Shown: in pieces, positions 16,329-25,673 of the stretch
How the letters are laid out: each line of letters starts with the position of its first letter
Position numbering within the stretch: position 1 is the first letter of the stretch
Source: Ovoidimarina sp963698645
Lineage (GTDB): Bacteria > Pseudomonadota > Alphaproteobacteria > Rhodobacterales > Rhodobacteraceae
DNA: 64,000 bases
Direction: 5' to 3'
Assembly: GCA_963698645.1 (NCBI GenBank)
Contig: CAVORP010000009.1
Span: forward strand, 496,001-560,000
Made by a program: the position numbers and the translations under genes
Notes under the pieces: model-generated
Told to the model about the DNA's origin: nothing
The model's database searches: none
The model's input: the letters and a program-made list of their open reading frames with translations, nothing else

Positions 16329-19187
16329 CTATTCTGCGGCGACGCGGCGCGCGTCTAGCATATCCTTGAGATAGCGGCCGGTATGGCTGCGCTGCTCTGC
16401 CGCGACTTCTTCCGGGGTTCCCACAGCCACGATCTCGCCACCGCCGTCGCCGCCCTCGGGACCGATATCGATGATCCAGTCCGCTGTCTTGATAACGTCC
16501 AGATTATGCTCGATCACGATCACCGAATTTCCCTGATCGACCAGTTCATGCAGCACCTCCAGAAGCTTTCGCACATCCTCGAAATGCAAGCCCGTCGTGG
16601 GTTCGTCGAGAATGTAGAGCGTCCGACCCGTGGACCGTTTCGCCAATTCCTTTGACAGCTTGACCCGCTGCGCCTCGCCGCCCGACAGGGTCGTCGCCTG
16701 CTGCCCCACCTTGATATAGCCAAGGCCGACGCGCATCAGCGCATCCATCTTCTCGCGGATCGTCGGCACCGCCTTGAAGAATTCCTGCGCATCCTCGACC
16801 GTCATATCAAGTACGTCGGCGATGCTTTTCCCCCGGAACTTGATCTCGAGAGTTTCGCGATTGTACCGCGCGCCGTGACAGGTCTCGCACGTCACATAGA
16901 CGTCGGGCAGGAAATGCATCTCGATCTTGATGACACCATCGCCCTGACAGGCCTCGCAGCGCCCGCCCTTGACGTTGAAACTGAAACGTCCCGGCTTGTA
17001 GCCGCGCGCCTTGGCCTCGGGCAGTCCTGCGAACCAGTCGCGGATCGGCGTGAAGGCGCCGGTATAGGTCGCCGGGTTAGACCGCGGCGTCCGCCCGATC
17101 GGGCGCTGGTCGATATCGATCACCTTGTCCAGATGCTCCAGTCCCTTGATCGTCTCGCAGGGGGCCGGAGTCTGCCGCGCACCGTTCAGCGTCATCGACG
17201 CGGTCTTGAACAGAGTCTCGATCGTCAGCGTCGACTTGCCGCCGCCCGAAACGCCGGTCACGCAGACGAATTTCGCCAGCGGGAAATCGGCCGTCACATC
17301 CTTGAGGTTGTTTCCGCAAGCCTTTACAACAGTTACCTTTTTCTTGTTTCCCTTGCGCCGTTCCGACGGCACCGCGATCTCGCGTGCGCCGCTCAGATAC
17401 TGGCCCGTCAGCGAGGCCGCATCGGCCACGATCTGCGCTGGCGTTCCTTCGGCCACGATCTGACCGCCATGCACACCCGCCCCGGGGCCAATATCGAACA
17501 CGTAGTCGGCCTCGCGGATCGCCTCTTCGTCATGTTCGACGACGATGACCGTGTTGCCCTGGTCGCGCAGGTTCTTCAGCGTCTGCAAGAGCCGCCCGTT
17601 GTCACGCTGGTGCAATCCGATCGAAGGTTCGTCGAGGACGTAGAGCACACCCGTCAGCCCCGATCCGATCTGGCTTGCCAAGCGGATACGCTGGCTCTCG
17701 CCGCCTGAAAGCGTGCCTGCATTTCGCGACAGCGTCAGGTATTCAAGGCCAACATTGTTGAGGAACCCCAGCCGCTCGCGGATCTCTTTCAGGATCGCCC
17801 GCGCGATCTCGTTCTTCTGGACCGAGAGGTGGTCGGGCACGTTCTTGCACCAATCAAAGGCCTCGCGGATCGACATCTGCACGACCTCGCCCACGTGAAG
17901 CCCTGCGATCTTGACCGCAAGAGCTTCGGGGCGCAGGCGGAAGCCCTCGCAGGTATGGCAGGGCCGGTTGTTCTGGTAGCGCTCGAACTCCTCGCGGATC
18001 CAGCTTGAATCGGTCTCGCGATAACGCCGCTCCATGTTCGGAATGACACCCTCGAAGGGGCGTGAGACCTGATATACCCGGCCTCCCTCGTCATAGCGAA
18101 ACGCGATTTCCTCGCCATTCGACCCATACAGGAAAACCTGCTGGACATGCGCCGGAAGGTCCTTCCACTTCGTGTTCCGGTCGAATTCGTAATGCTTCGC
18201 GATGGCCTCGATCGTCTGAAGGAAATAGGGGGATTTGCCCTTGCGCCATGGCGCTAGCGCCCCGTCATAGATCTTGAGGTTCTGATCCGGCACGACGAGG
18301 CGCTCGTCAAAGAACAGCTCGACCCCCAGCCCGTCGCAATCCGGACAGGCCCCGAAGGGCGCGTTGAATGAAAACAGCCGCGGTTCGATTTCGGGGATGG
18401 TGAAGCCACTGACCGGACAGGCGAAATTCTCCGAGAATGTGAACCGCTCGGGCTCCCCCTCGGACGGTGCGGTTTCGAGAATAGCGATGCCCGAGGCAAG
18501 ATCGAGCGCGGTCCGGAAACTGTCGGCAAGCCGGGTCTCAAGCCCTTCACGCACGACGAGCCTGTCCACCACCACGTCGATGTCATGGCGGAATTTCTTG
18601 TCCAGCGTCGGTGGTTCGTCCAACTCGTAGAACTGCCCGTCCACCTTGACCCGCTGAAAGCCCTGCTTGCGCAGTTCGATGAATTCCTTGCGGTACTCGC
18701 CCTTCCGGTCGCGCACGATGGGGGCAAGAAGATAGCCGCGCGTCCCCTCCTCCATCGCCATGATCCGATCGACCATGTCCTGCACCTGCTGCGCCTCGAT
18801 CGGCAGGCCCGTGGCCGGCGAATAGGGCGTGCCTGCGCGGGCGAACAGAAGCCGCATGTAATCGTAGATTTCGGTCACAGTACCGACGGTCGAGCGCGGG
18901 TTTTTCGACGTCGTCTTCTGTTCGATCGAAATCGCCGGGGACAGACCGCTGATATGGTCCACATCCGGCTTCTCCATCATGTCGAGGAATTGCCGGGCAT
19001 AGGCCGAGAGACTTTCCACATAACGCCGCTGGCCTTCGGCATAGATCGTGTCGAAGGCAAGCGACGACTTCCCCGACCCTGACAGGCCGGTGATTACCAC
19101 CAGTTGATCGCGCGGAATATCCACGTCGATATTCTTGAGGTTGTGCTCGCGTGCTCCGCGCACCTCGATCTTTTTCAGTTCGGCCAT
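16329..19187 (-). CDS. uvrA: Excinuclease ABC subunit A
   Basis: DNA-damage recognition ATPase of nucleotide excision repair, 952 residues, full length and in frame. It has two ABC-type ATPase modules: Walker A GLSGSGKSSLA near residue 31 and GVSGGGKSTL in the second half. Signature motifs are LSGGESQRIRLA and LSGGEAQRVKLS. Zinc-binding Cys pairs lie in CPDCDGLG, GRCEACQGDG and CETCHGARY. The start MAELKKIEVRGAREHNLKNI is canonical. A perfect LexA box lies 67-81 bases upstream, so SOS induction is expected. Confidence 0.98.
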   Translation of the reverse strand: MAELKKIEVRGAREHNLKNIDVDIPRDQLVVITGLSGSGKSSLAFDTIYAEGQRRYVESLSAYARQFLDMMEKPDVDHISGLSPAISIEQKTTSKNPRSTVGTVTEIYDYMRLLFARAGTPYSPATGLPIEAQQVQDMVDRIMAMEEGTRGYLLAPIVRDRKGEYRKEFIELRKQGFQRVKVDGQFYELDEPPTLDKKFRHDIDVVVDRLVVREGLETRLADSFRTALDLASGIAILETAPSEGEPERFTFSENFACPVSGFTIPEIEPRLFSFNAPFGACPDCDGLGVELFFDERLVVPDQNLKIYDGALAPWRKGKSPYFLQTIEAIAKHYEFDRNTKWKDLPAHVQQVFLYGSNGEEIAFRYDEGGRVYQVSRPFEGVIPNMERRYRETDSSWIREEFERYQNNRPCHTCEGFRLRPEALAVKIAGLHVGEVVQMSIREAFDWCKNVPDHLSVQKNEIARAILKEIRERLGFLNNVGLEYLTLSRNAGTLSGGESQRIRLASQIGSGLTGVLYVLDEPSIGLHQRDNGRLLQTLKNLRDQGNTVIVVEHDEEAIREADYVFDIGPGAGVHGGQIVAEGTPAQIVADAASLTGQYLSGAREIAVPSERRKGNKKKVTVVKACGNNLKDVTADFPLAKFVCVTGVSGGGKSTLTIETLFKTASMTLNGARQTPAPCETIKGLEHLDKVIDIDQRPIGRTPRSNPATYTGAFTPIRDWFAGLPEAKARGYKPGRFSFNVKGGRCEACQGDGVIKIEMHFLPDVYVTCETCHGARYNRETLEIKFRGKSIADVLDMTVEDAQEFFKAVPTIREKMDALMRVGLGYIKVGQQATTLSGGEAQRVKLSKELAKRSTGRTLYILDEPTTGLHFEDVRKLLEVLHELVDQGNSVIVIEHNLDVIKTADWIIDIGPEGGDGGGEIVAVGTPEEVAAEQRSHTGRYLKDMLDARRVAAE

Positions 19188-19253
19188 GGATCCCCCGGGT
19201 TAACGGATTGCTCACAGATAGTGGACCTGTCCTGAGTCTCCAACCGAATTATG

Positions 19254-19268
19254 GAACATTACAGGAAC
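19254..19268 (-). promoter_or_regulatory. LexA (SOS) box of uvrA
   Basis: GAAC-ATTACAG-GAAC matches the alphaproteobacterial LexA operator GAAC-N7-GAAC exactly and lies 67 bases upstream of the uvrA ATG. uvrA is a standard SOS gene, so this copy serves as an internal positive control for the box before the radical SAM gene. Confidence 0.8.
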
Positions 19269-19506
19269 ATGTGAAAAGAATTCCGCCCCATGCCCGATAC
19301 GGGTCAAGATCCGCTTATCCTTCCCTGATCGCAACAGGCAGGCTCGCCCCTTGCAGCAAGGACTATTCCACCCGAACTCCGCCGAAGTTCGGCTTGCGGC
19401 CAGGTTACAACCAAGATGGGGGTTGCACCGAAAGCCCAGATGGTTCTTCGTGGGACTATGCCAGTTCATGGCCAAAAAACCGAAGAAACTGAAAGGGAGA
19501 ACCAGA

Positions 19507-20511
19507 ATGAAAGCAAGAAAGACAATACTCGCCACGACGTGCATCGCGGCCGCGATGAGCTTTGCCCAAGCTGCCTCGGCGATGGACGAAATCACCGTCG
19601 CATATTTTCTCGAATGGCCGATGCCGTTCCAATACGCGAAGGCAAACGGCACCTACGAAGAGGAAATGGGCGTCAAGATCAACTGGGTCAGCTTCGACAC
19701 CGGCACCGCCATGTCGGCGGCGATGGCGTCGGGCGACGTGCAGATCTCGGTCAGCCAGGGCGTTCCTCCCTTCGTGGTGGCCACGTCCGCCGGTCAGGAC
19801 ATACAGATCGTCGACGTGGCGGTCAGCTATTCCGACAACGATAACTGCGTCGTGCGCTCCGATCTCGAGATCGACAAGACCAGCGCGGGTGAACTTGCCG
19901 GCAAGAAGGTCGCGGTTCCACTGGGCACGGCGGCGCATTACGGCTTTCTCAGCCAGATGAACCATTTCGGTGTCGATGTTTCGTCCATGGAGATCGTCGA
20001 CATGGCCCCGGCCGAGGGCGCAGCGGCGCTATCGCAGGGGTCAGTCGACATGTCCTGCGGGTGGGGCGGCGCACTCCGCCGGATGAAGGAAAGCGGCAAC
20101 GTTCTCCTGACCGGTGCGGAAAAGGAGGAGCTGGGCATTCTGGTCTTTGACGTGACCTCGGCCCCGGCCAACTTCATTGCCGAGGAAAGCGAGCTACTTG
20201 CCAAGTTCCTCAAGGTGACGGCAGATGCCAATGCGGTCTGGAACGCAGGCGGCGCCGATGCCGAGGCCATGATCCCTGTCATTGCCAAGGATGCCGGCAT
20301 GGATAACGATGCGACCGCGGCGACGATGGCCACGTTCGAATTTCCCTCTGTTGCCGATCAACTTGGCGCGAAATGGCTGGGCGGCGGCGCGCAGTCCTTC
20401 ATGAAAGGTGTGGCGGAAGTGTTCGTCGAGGCAGGCTCGATCGACGGGGCGCTCGACAGTTACGAGGCCACCGTGAACACCGGCCCGCTGCAGGCCGCAA
20501 GCGGCATGTGA
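19507..20511 (+). CDS. tauA: Taurine-type ABC transporter, periplasmic binding protein
   Basis: Secreted solute-binding protein of the SsuA/TauA family, 334 residues. The signal peptide is MKARKTILATTCIAAAMSFA followed by QAASA, and the mature part begins MDEITVAYFLEWPMPFQYAK. It is first of a tauABC-like operon importing taurine or a related alkanesulfonate. A strong hairpin follows the stop, as often seen after binding-protein genes that need higher expression. No taurine-catabolic genes (tpa, xsc, tauR) adjoin, so the substrate is inferred from family only. AGGGAG seven bases before the ATG at 19507 sets the start. Confidence 0.88.
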   Translation: MKARKTILATTCIAAAMSFAQAASAMDEITVAYFLEWPMPFQYAKANGTYEEEMGVKINWVSFDTGTAMSAAMASGDVQISVSQGVPPFVVATSAGQDIQIVDVAVSYSDNDNCVVRSDLEIDKTSAGELAGKKVAVPLGTAAHYGFLSQMNHFGVDVSSMEIVDMAPAEGAAALSQGSVDMSCGWGGALRRMKESGNVLLTGAEKEELGILVFDVTSAPANFIAEESELLAKFLKVTADANAVWNAGGADAEAMIPVIAKDAGMDNDATAATMATFEFPSVADQLGAKWLGGGAQSFMKGVAEVFVEAGSIDGALDSYEATVNTGPLQAASGM

Positions 20512-20519
20512 TCCGGCCC

Positions 20520-20546
20520 GACCGTGGCCCTTCAGGGGCCACGGTC
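20520..20546 (+). other. Intercistronic stem-loop between tauA and tauB
   Basis: GACCGTGGCCC (20520-20530) and GGGCCACGGTC (20536-20546) form a perfect 11-bp stem with a TTCAG loop, nine bases after the tauA stop, without a T-tract. It probably stabilises the tauA message or partly stops transcription before tauB, so that the binding protein outnumbers the membrane parts. Confidence 0.7.
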
Positions 20547-20574
20547 ACACAATTTCCAAGCTGGGGGAACATCG

Positions 20575-21381
20575 ATGTCCGGTCTCATCCTCGACAATAT
20601 CTCGATGCGCTTCGACCTGCCGAACGGCAGCCATGTTCAGGCGTTGAAAAATGTCTCTCTGGACATCAAGACCGGCGAATTGATGAGCGTCCTCGGCCCT
20701 TCGGGCTGCGGCAAGACCACGCTTCTGAACATCGTTGCCGGGTTTCTGGCACCCACCGAAGGCGCGGTCATGCTGAACGGCCATCGCGTAACCGGTCCCG
20801 CGCAGGAACGCGGCATGGTGTTTCAGAAGGGTGCCCTCTTCGAATGGATGAACGTGCGCGAGAACGTGGCCTTTGGGCCGCGGATGAACGGCGTTCCAAA
20901 GGCCGAAAGCGCAGAAAAGGTCGATCACCTGCTGGAGGTCGTGGGCCTGCGCGATTTCAAGGACAAGGCCATCTACGAGCTCTCCGGCGGCATGCAGCAG
21001 CGTGTGGCCCTTGCCCGCTGCCTCGCAAACGACCCCGATGTGATCCTGATGGACGAACCGCTTGGCGCGCTTGACGCGCTGACGCGGGAAAAGATGCAGG
21101 GGCTCGTGCTGCGCCTTTGGAAGGAAACCGGCAAGACGATCATCCTGATCACCCATTCCGTGGAAGAGGCGCTTTTGCTCGGGGAGCGCCTTCTGGTGAT
21201 GGCCCCACGCCCGGGGCGTATCCACAAGGAATACAACCTGCCCTTCGCCGAAATGGGCGTCGATGCCGACCTGCGCGAGGTCAAGCATCACGCTCAATAT
21301 TCCGCGACCCGTGAGGAGATCCTCAACATGATCTGGGACATGGAAGAAGAAATCATGGGCCGCACAGAGGCCGCGACATGA
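20575..21381 (+). CDS. tauB: Taurine-type ABC transporter, ATP-binding protein
   Basis: Cytoplasmic ATPase of the importer, 268 residues. Walker A is GPSGCGKTT, the Q-loop MVFQKGALF, the signature LSGGMQQRVALAR, Walker B VILMDEPLGALD and the H-loop ITHSVEEALLLG. The family is SsuB/TauB. The ATG at 20575 is preceded by GGGGGAAC. Its stop overlaps the tauC start (ATGA), indicating coupled translation. Confidence 0.92.
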   Translation: MSGLILDNISMRFDLPNGSHVQALKNVSLDIKTGELMSVLGPSGCGKTTLLNIVAGFLAPTEGAVMLNGHRVTGPAQERGMVFQKGALFEWMNVRENVAFGPRMNGVPKAESAEKVDHLLEVVGLRDFKDKAIYELSGGMQQRVALARCLANDPDVILMDEPLGALDALTREKMQGLVLRLWKETGKTIILITHSVEEALLLGERLLVMAPRPGRIHKEYNLPFAEMGVDADLREVKHHAQYSATREEILNMIWDMEEEIMGRTEAAT

Positions 21382-22643
21382 TCATTCTCATCATCTATAT
21401 TGCGATTTTCGTCGCCGCCTTCTTCGCCGTGAAATTCGTCACCTCGCGTCTCGAGGAACGGCATGATTTTACATCGCTCAAGACCGTCACCTTCGGCGAC
21501 GAAAGCGCGGTCACGGCAGACCGAACCGCCAGCGTGATCTCGGTCATCGCGATCTTTCTGATCTGGGGCGCCTTCACCGGGTCGAAGCTGACGCCGATTC
21601 ATGCCCCGGGGCCGTTCGTCGGTGAAACGAGCTTTACCTATACGCTCCGGGCCGGGGATGGCCGGACCGACGACGCGACGGTGAATTTCATCGTCTTCCG
21701 GGTGGGCGAGGATGTCGCTCCCGCCGTGGTCGATCCGGGCGACGGTTTTGCAAAGAACGATTCCGATACCGTGGGCGCCTGGCGGTCGAAACTGATCCGC
21801 GTCGACAGCAATGACGAGATCGGCCGCGAGGATGGCGCCGAGATCGTGGCGATCGACGGCCAGCCTATCACGCCGGGCGGGGAGGTCGCGGTCGCCTCGG
21901 GCTCGGTCTCCATGACCCCAAAGGGAACGCTAAATTACAAGCCCGCCCAGGGCTGGCAGATGGAGCCGATCTGGCTTCCCGCCCCCGAAGCGGTCTGGAG
22001 CCGGATCGTCGAAATCTCGCAATCCGGATATCAGAATTCCACCCTGCTCGAACATCTGGGATGGTCGTTGTTCAGGGTCGTTGTGGGCTTTGTCCTCGGT
22101 GCGCTTGTGGGTATCCCCCTGGGCTATGCCATGGGCCTGTCGAACTGGTTCCGTGGCTGGTTCGACCCGATCGTAGAATTCATGCGCCCGGTCCCCCCAC
22201 TCGCACTGATTCCGCTGGTCATTATCTGGGCGGGCATTGGCGAGACCGGAAAGATCATCCTTCTGTTTCTCGCCGCCCTTTGGATCATGACCATCGCGGC
22301 ACGCGCGGGCGTCTCGGGCGTGAACATCACCAAGGTCCACGCCGCCTATTCCCTTGGCGCATCGCGCTGGCAGATCATGCGCCACGTGATCATGCCCAAC
22401 AGCCTGCCGGAGATCTTTACAGGCGCCCGCGTCGCGATGGGCGTTTGCTGGGGCACGGTCGTCGCCGCCGAACTTGTCGCCGCCGAAAAGGGTGCCGGCA
22501 TGATGATCATGGTCGCGTCAAAGTTCCAGCTCACCGATATCGTCCTGATGGGGATCATTCTGATCGGGATCATCGGCTATGGCATCGACATCCTGATGCG
22601 TCGGGCCGAACGCTGGCTCGTGCCGTGGAAGGGCCGCTCCTAA
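21378..22643 (+). CDS. tauC: Taurine-type ABC permease with an inserted cadherin-like periplasmic domain
   Basis: Inner-membrane permease of 421 residues, against about 260-280 usual for TauC/SsuC. Residues 1-21 and 51-68 are transmembrane. Residues 72-190 form an extra predicted periplasmic domain, and 205-421 are the normal BPD_transp_1 permease with the EAA-type loop AYSLGASRWQIMRHVIMP. The insert carries FTYTLRAGDGRTDDATVNF, GQPITPGGEVAVASGS and GTLNYKPAQG, the end and start patterns of bacterial cadherin-like (Ig-fold) repeats found in adhesins. The domain could receive the loaded binding protein or tether the complex; that is inference. Convergent with the MFS pseudogene. Confidence 0.85.
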   Translation: MIILIIYIAIFVAAFFAVKFVTSRLEERHDFTSLKTVTFGDESAVTADRTASVISVIAIFLIWGAFTGSKLTPIHAPGPFVGETSFTYTLRAGDGRTDDATVNFIVFRVGEDVAPAVVDPGDGFAKNDSDTVGAWRSKLIRVDSNDEIGREDGAEIVAIDGQPITPGGEVAVASGSVSMTPKGTLNYKPAQGWQMEPIWLPAPEAVWSRIVEISQSGYQNSTLLEHLGWSLFRVVVGFVLGALVGIPLGYAMGLSNWFRGWFDPIVEFMRPVPPLALIPLVIIWAGIGETGKIILLFLAALWIMTIAARAGVSGVNITKVHAAYSLGASRWQIMRHVIMPNSLPEIFTGARVAMGVCWGTVVAAELVAAEKGAGMMIMVASKFQLTDIVLMGIILIGIIGYGIDILMRRAERWLVPWKGRS

Positions 22644-22650
22644 CCCTTCC

Positions 22651-23758
22651 TTACCGGATCCGCAGCAGAATAAGACCCAAAATCGCAGCACCGGCCAGTC
22701 CGGTCGCGACGGCAAGACCGATCAAACCGGGGAACCCGGCCCAGAGAACCAGCGCGAAGAGCGGTGGACCGAAGGTCGTTCCCACATTGCCCATCTGCGC
22801 CAGCGCGCCCTGCGCCTTTGCCTGATCCGCGCTTTCGGCATTCAACTCCGGAATCGCGGCAAAGATCGCACCCGGGATCAGGCCGATAAGGGCAAAAGCC
22901 AGCAGCGCCATCGGCAGGCGCAGCGCCTCGGGCAAGACGAGCAGCAGTGCAAGTGCAAGGGCGCTTGCGACAAAGCCTCCCACGGCGATCCGGTGTGCCG
23001 GCCAAAACCGTGCCAGAATGCCCGCCCCGAAACTTCCCAGCAGGGAAGCAAGCGGAAGCACCACTGCCGCGCCCGGCGGAAGATGCGCGGGAAGAAATGT
23101 CAGAAGCGCAAGGAATTGCAGTGCATACCACAGGAAACCCAGTCCCGGTGCGATGACCCGTGGGTCGCGGTAGATCGCCAGATGCTGGGCGACAAACCCG
23201 ACACCCGGGGATGTCTGCGGAATATCGGGCAGGCGAGGCCAAAGCAGCAACGCCAAGCAGCAACAGCCCCGCCCCATGCAGGGCAAAGACGAGCGACGGC
23301 CCACCAAGGGCCAGAAGCGCCGGGGCGACCAGTGCCAGAAGTGCGAAACCGACACCAAAGAACGTCCCCCACAAGACCCATCGCCACGGGCCGGTCCCGC
23401 AGAGTCGCTGCAGCCACCATCAAGGTGGGTGCGCAGACCACGATCGGACAGATGCGACGCCCCTTCCAGAAGCCGAACACGACGAACAGCGGCAAGGGCG
23501 GCATCAGTGCCTCGACAAGCGAGAGCACCCCACCGCCGACCATCGCGGAGATTAGGACACGGCGCAGCCCCCAGCGTCGCCGCCAGAAGCCCGGCGGTCG
23601 CCCCGAACAGAATCCCCGTCAGACCGACGAGCGAGACGAGAAATGGAAGGCCCCGCCCCGCCTCGGGAAAGGCTGCTAGCCAAAGGCTCCAGAGTCAGGG
23701 CGATCTTGGCAAACTGCCCCGACGCGAACAGGCCCACTGCGAAAAGCAGGCCAATCAA
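22651..23758 (-). pseudogene. MFS transporter gene with four frameshifts
   Basis: Pieces of one major-facilitator protein occur in successive frames. The N-terminus is IGLLFAVGLFASGQFAKIAL, then LVGLTGILFGATAGLLAATL, then MVGGGVLSLVEALMPPLPLF, then WGTFFGVGFALLALVAPALL, and a long C-terminal half runs from VGFVAQHLAIYRDPRVIAPG to the stop at 22651. Each break is repaired by removing one base: near 23677 (A in coding sense), 23562 (C), 23374 (T) and 23236 (T). The reconstructed protein is a roughly 370-residue 12-helix transporter of unknown substrate. As written it cannot be made. The true start is unclear. Confidence 0.8.
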
Positions 23759-23845
23759 TACCCAATCGGTCTGTGTCCGGGGGGCTGCATGTTCATCCCT
23801 GCGGCCTACGCCGCGCGGCGGGACGGTGCAACCTTATGGAGGCGC

Positions 23846-24136
23846 TCAGTCTCCTTCCGGAAACCGGCGTCTCTCGTCGCGGAAGAGCCGCCACAGGACG
23901 AAGATGTTGAGCCCCGGCATCAATACGATGCAGATCTGACTGACGATTACCGGTGCGCCGAAATACGTGAGCGGCGCGAGAAGCGGCGAACACGGCAGGC
24001 CGAGGAGGATCAGGAACAGAGCCGCGAACGGATCGGGCGAAGTGCCGAACAAGCCTTGCGTCCCGATCGCCGCCACCAGCCAGAGCGCGCCGTAGACCCA
24101 GAAGGCGATCCGAAAGCCGTCCGGGTCCGCGGCCAC
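23846..24136 (-). CDS. Small membrane protein downstream of lpd
   Basis: A 96-residue protein with three hydrophobic segments (AFWVYGALWLVAAIGTQGL, FAALFLILLGLPCSPLLAPL, VIVSQICIVLMPGLNIFVLW) and a basic C-terminus. It starts with GTG at 24136, six bases after the lpd stop, so it is co-transcribed with lpd. I do not recognise a named family. Function unknown. Confidence 0.65.
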   Translation of the reverse strand: MAADPDGFRIAFWVYGALWLVAAIGTQGLFGTSPDPFAALFLILLGLPCSPLLAPLTYFGAPVIVSQICIVLMPGLNIFVLWRLFRDERRRFPEGD

Positions 24137-24142
24137 CGCATC

Positions 24143-25540
24143 CTAGATATGAATGACCCGGTCATAGGCGTCGAGCACCGACTCGTGCATCATCTCGGAC
24201 AGGGTCGGATGCGGGAAGACGGTATGCATCAGGTCTTCCTCGGTGGTCTCGAGTTGGCGTCCGACCACGTATCCCTGGATCAGCTCGGTCACTTCCGCCC
24301 CGATCATATGCGCGCCCAGAAGTTCCCCGGTCTTTTCGTCGAACACCGTCTTGACCATGCCCTCGGCCTCGCCCAGAGCGATGGCCTTGCCGTTCCCGAT
24401 GAAGGGGAACCGCCCGACCTTGACCTTGTAGCCCAGCTCCTTGGCCTTCGCCTCGGAATAGCCCACGCTGGCGACCTGGGGGTGGCAATAGGTGCAGCCT
24501 GCGATGCTCTCGGGCTTTACCGGGTGCACCTTGTTCTTGCCCGCGATCAGTTCGGCCACCATCGTGCCCTCGTGGCTAGCCTTGTGGGCAAGCCATGGCG
24601 CGCCGGCGATATCGCCAATCGCGTAGAGCCCCTCGACACCAGTCCGGCAATAGGCATCGGTCACCACATGGGTCCGGTCGATCTTGACGCCCAGCGCCTC
24701 GAGACCCAGCCCTTCCACGTTTCCGACAATTCCCACCGCCGAAATCACAGTGTCGAACTCGATCTTCTCGATCTTGCCAGCTGCCTCGATATGGGCGGTG
24801 ACCTTGCCCTTGCCACGATCAAGCTGCTTGACCATGGCCTTTTCCATGATCTTCATCCCCTGCTTGGCAAAGCTCTTCTTGGCAAAGGCGCTGATCTCGG
24901 CATCTTCGACGGGCAGGATCCGGTCCATCACCTCGACGACCGTCGTGTCCGACCCCAGCGTGTTATAGAAGCTGGCGAATTCGATCCCGATCGCGCCCGA
25001 CCCGATCACCAGAAGCTTCTTCGGCATACGCGGCGGCTGCAGCGCATGCTTGTAGGTCCAGACCAGATCGCCATCGGCCTCGAGCCCCGGCAATTCACGC
25101 GCCCGCGCGCCCGTGGCGAGAATGATGTTCTTCGCGGTCAGCTCTTCGGTGCCCTTTTCGGTCTTGACGCTCACCTTGCCCTTGGCCGGGATCGTCGCGG
25201 TGCCCATGACAACCTCGACCTTGTTCTTCTTCATCAGGTGGCCCACGCCGGAATTCAGCTGTTTGGCCACGTTGCGCGACCGCTTCACCACTGCGTCGAG
25301 ATCATAGCCGATGCCTTCGGCTTTCAGCCCGAATTCCTTGGCCCGCTCCATCAGATGGAACACTTCCGACGACCGCAGCATGGCCTTGGTCGGGATGCAG
25401 CCCCAGTTCAGACAGATACCACCCATATGCTCCCGCTCGACAATCGCGACCTTGAGCCCAAGCTGGCTGGCACGGATCGCGGCAACATAGCCGCCTGGCC
25501 CGGCACCAATCACGATCACATCGAAGTTTCTGGCAGCCAT
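24143..25540 (-). CDS. lpd: Dihydrolipoyl dehydrogenase
   Basis: FAD flavoenzyme (E3) that reoxidises dihydrolipoamide in pyruvate, 2-oxoglutarate and glycine-cleavage complexes. The length is 465 residues. The FAD motif is VIGAGPGGYVAAIRASQLG, the redox disulfide is GGICLNWGCIPTKA, the NAD motif is VIGSGAIGIEFASF and the C-terminal catalytic His/Glu lie in HTVFPHPTLSEM. No dehydrogenase-complex E1/E2 genes are adjacent, so this is a stand-alone copy. The start MAARNFDVIVIGAGPGG has a GGAGAG upstream. Confidence 0.96.
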   Translation of the reverse strand: MAARNFDVIVIGAGPGGYVAAIRASQLGLKVAIVEREHMGGICLNWGCIPTKAMLRSSEVFHLMERAKEFGLKAEGIGYDLDAVVKRSRNVAKQLNSGVGHLMKKNKVEVVMGTATIPAKGKVSVKTEKGTEELTAKNIILATGARARELPGLEADGDLVWTYKHALQPPRMPKKLLVIGSGAIGIEFASFYNTLGSDTTVVEVMDRILPVEDAEISAFAKKSFAKQGMKIMEKAMVKQLDRGKGKVTAHIEAAGKIEKIEFDTVISAVGIVGNVEGLGLEALGVKIDRTHVVTDAYCRTGVEGLYAIGDIAGAPWLAHKASHEGTMVAELIAGKNKVHPVKPESIAGCTYCHPQVASVGYSEAKAKELGYKVKVGRFPFIGNGKAIALGEAEGMVKTVFDEKTGELLGAHMIGAEVTELIQGYVVGRQLETTEEDLMHTVFPHPTLSEMMHESVLDAYDRVIHI

Positions 25541-25673
25541 GGAATGCTCTCCTGAAAAAGTAGTTTGGTGTTAAACTATCTGACACATGCCTCGGCGAAT
25601 GTCACGCGCGCGCCGTTGCCGCAGGGACATTCCCGCTATCACCAGAGCGCATGGAACCGCGCCGGCGGGCAAC

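Noticed and set aside
23276..25555. 759-codon plus-strand open frame
   Set aside because: It is antisense to lpd and the MFS remnant. High GC keeps the opposite strand open; no recognisable protein.
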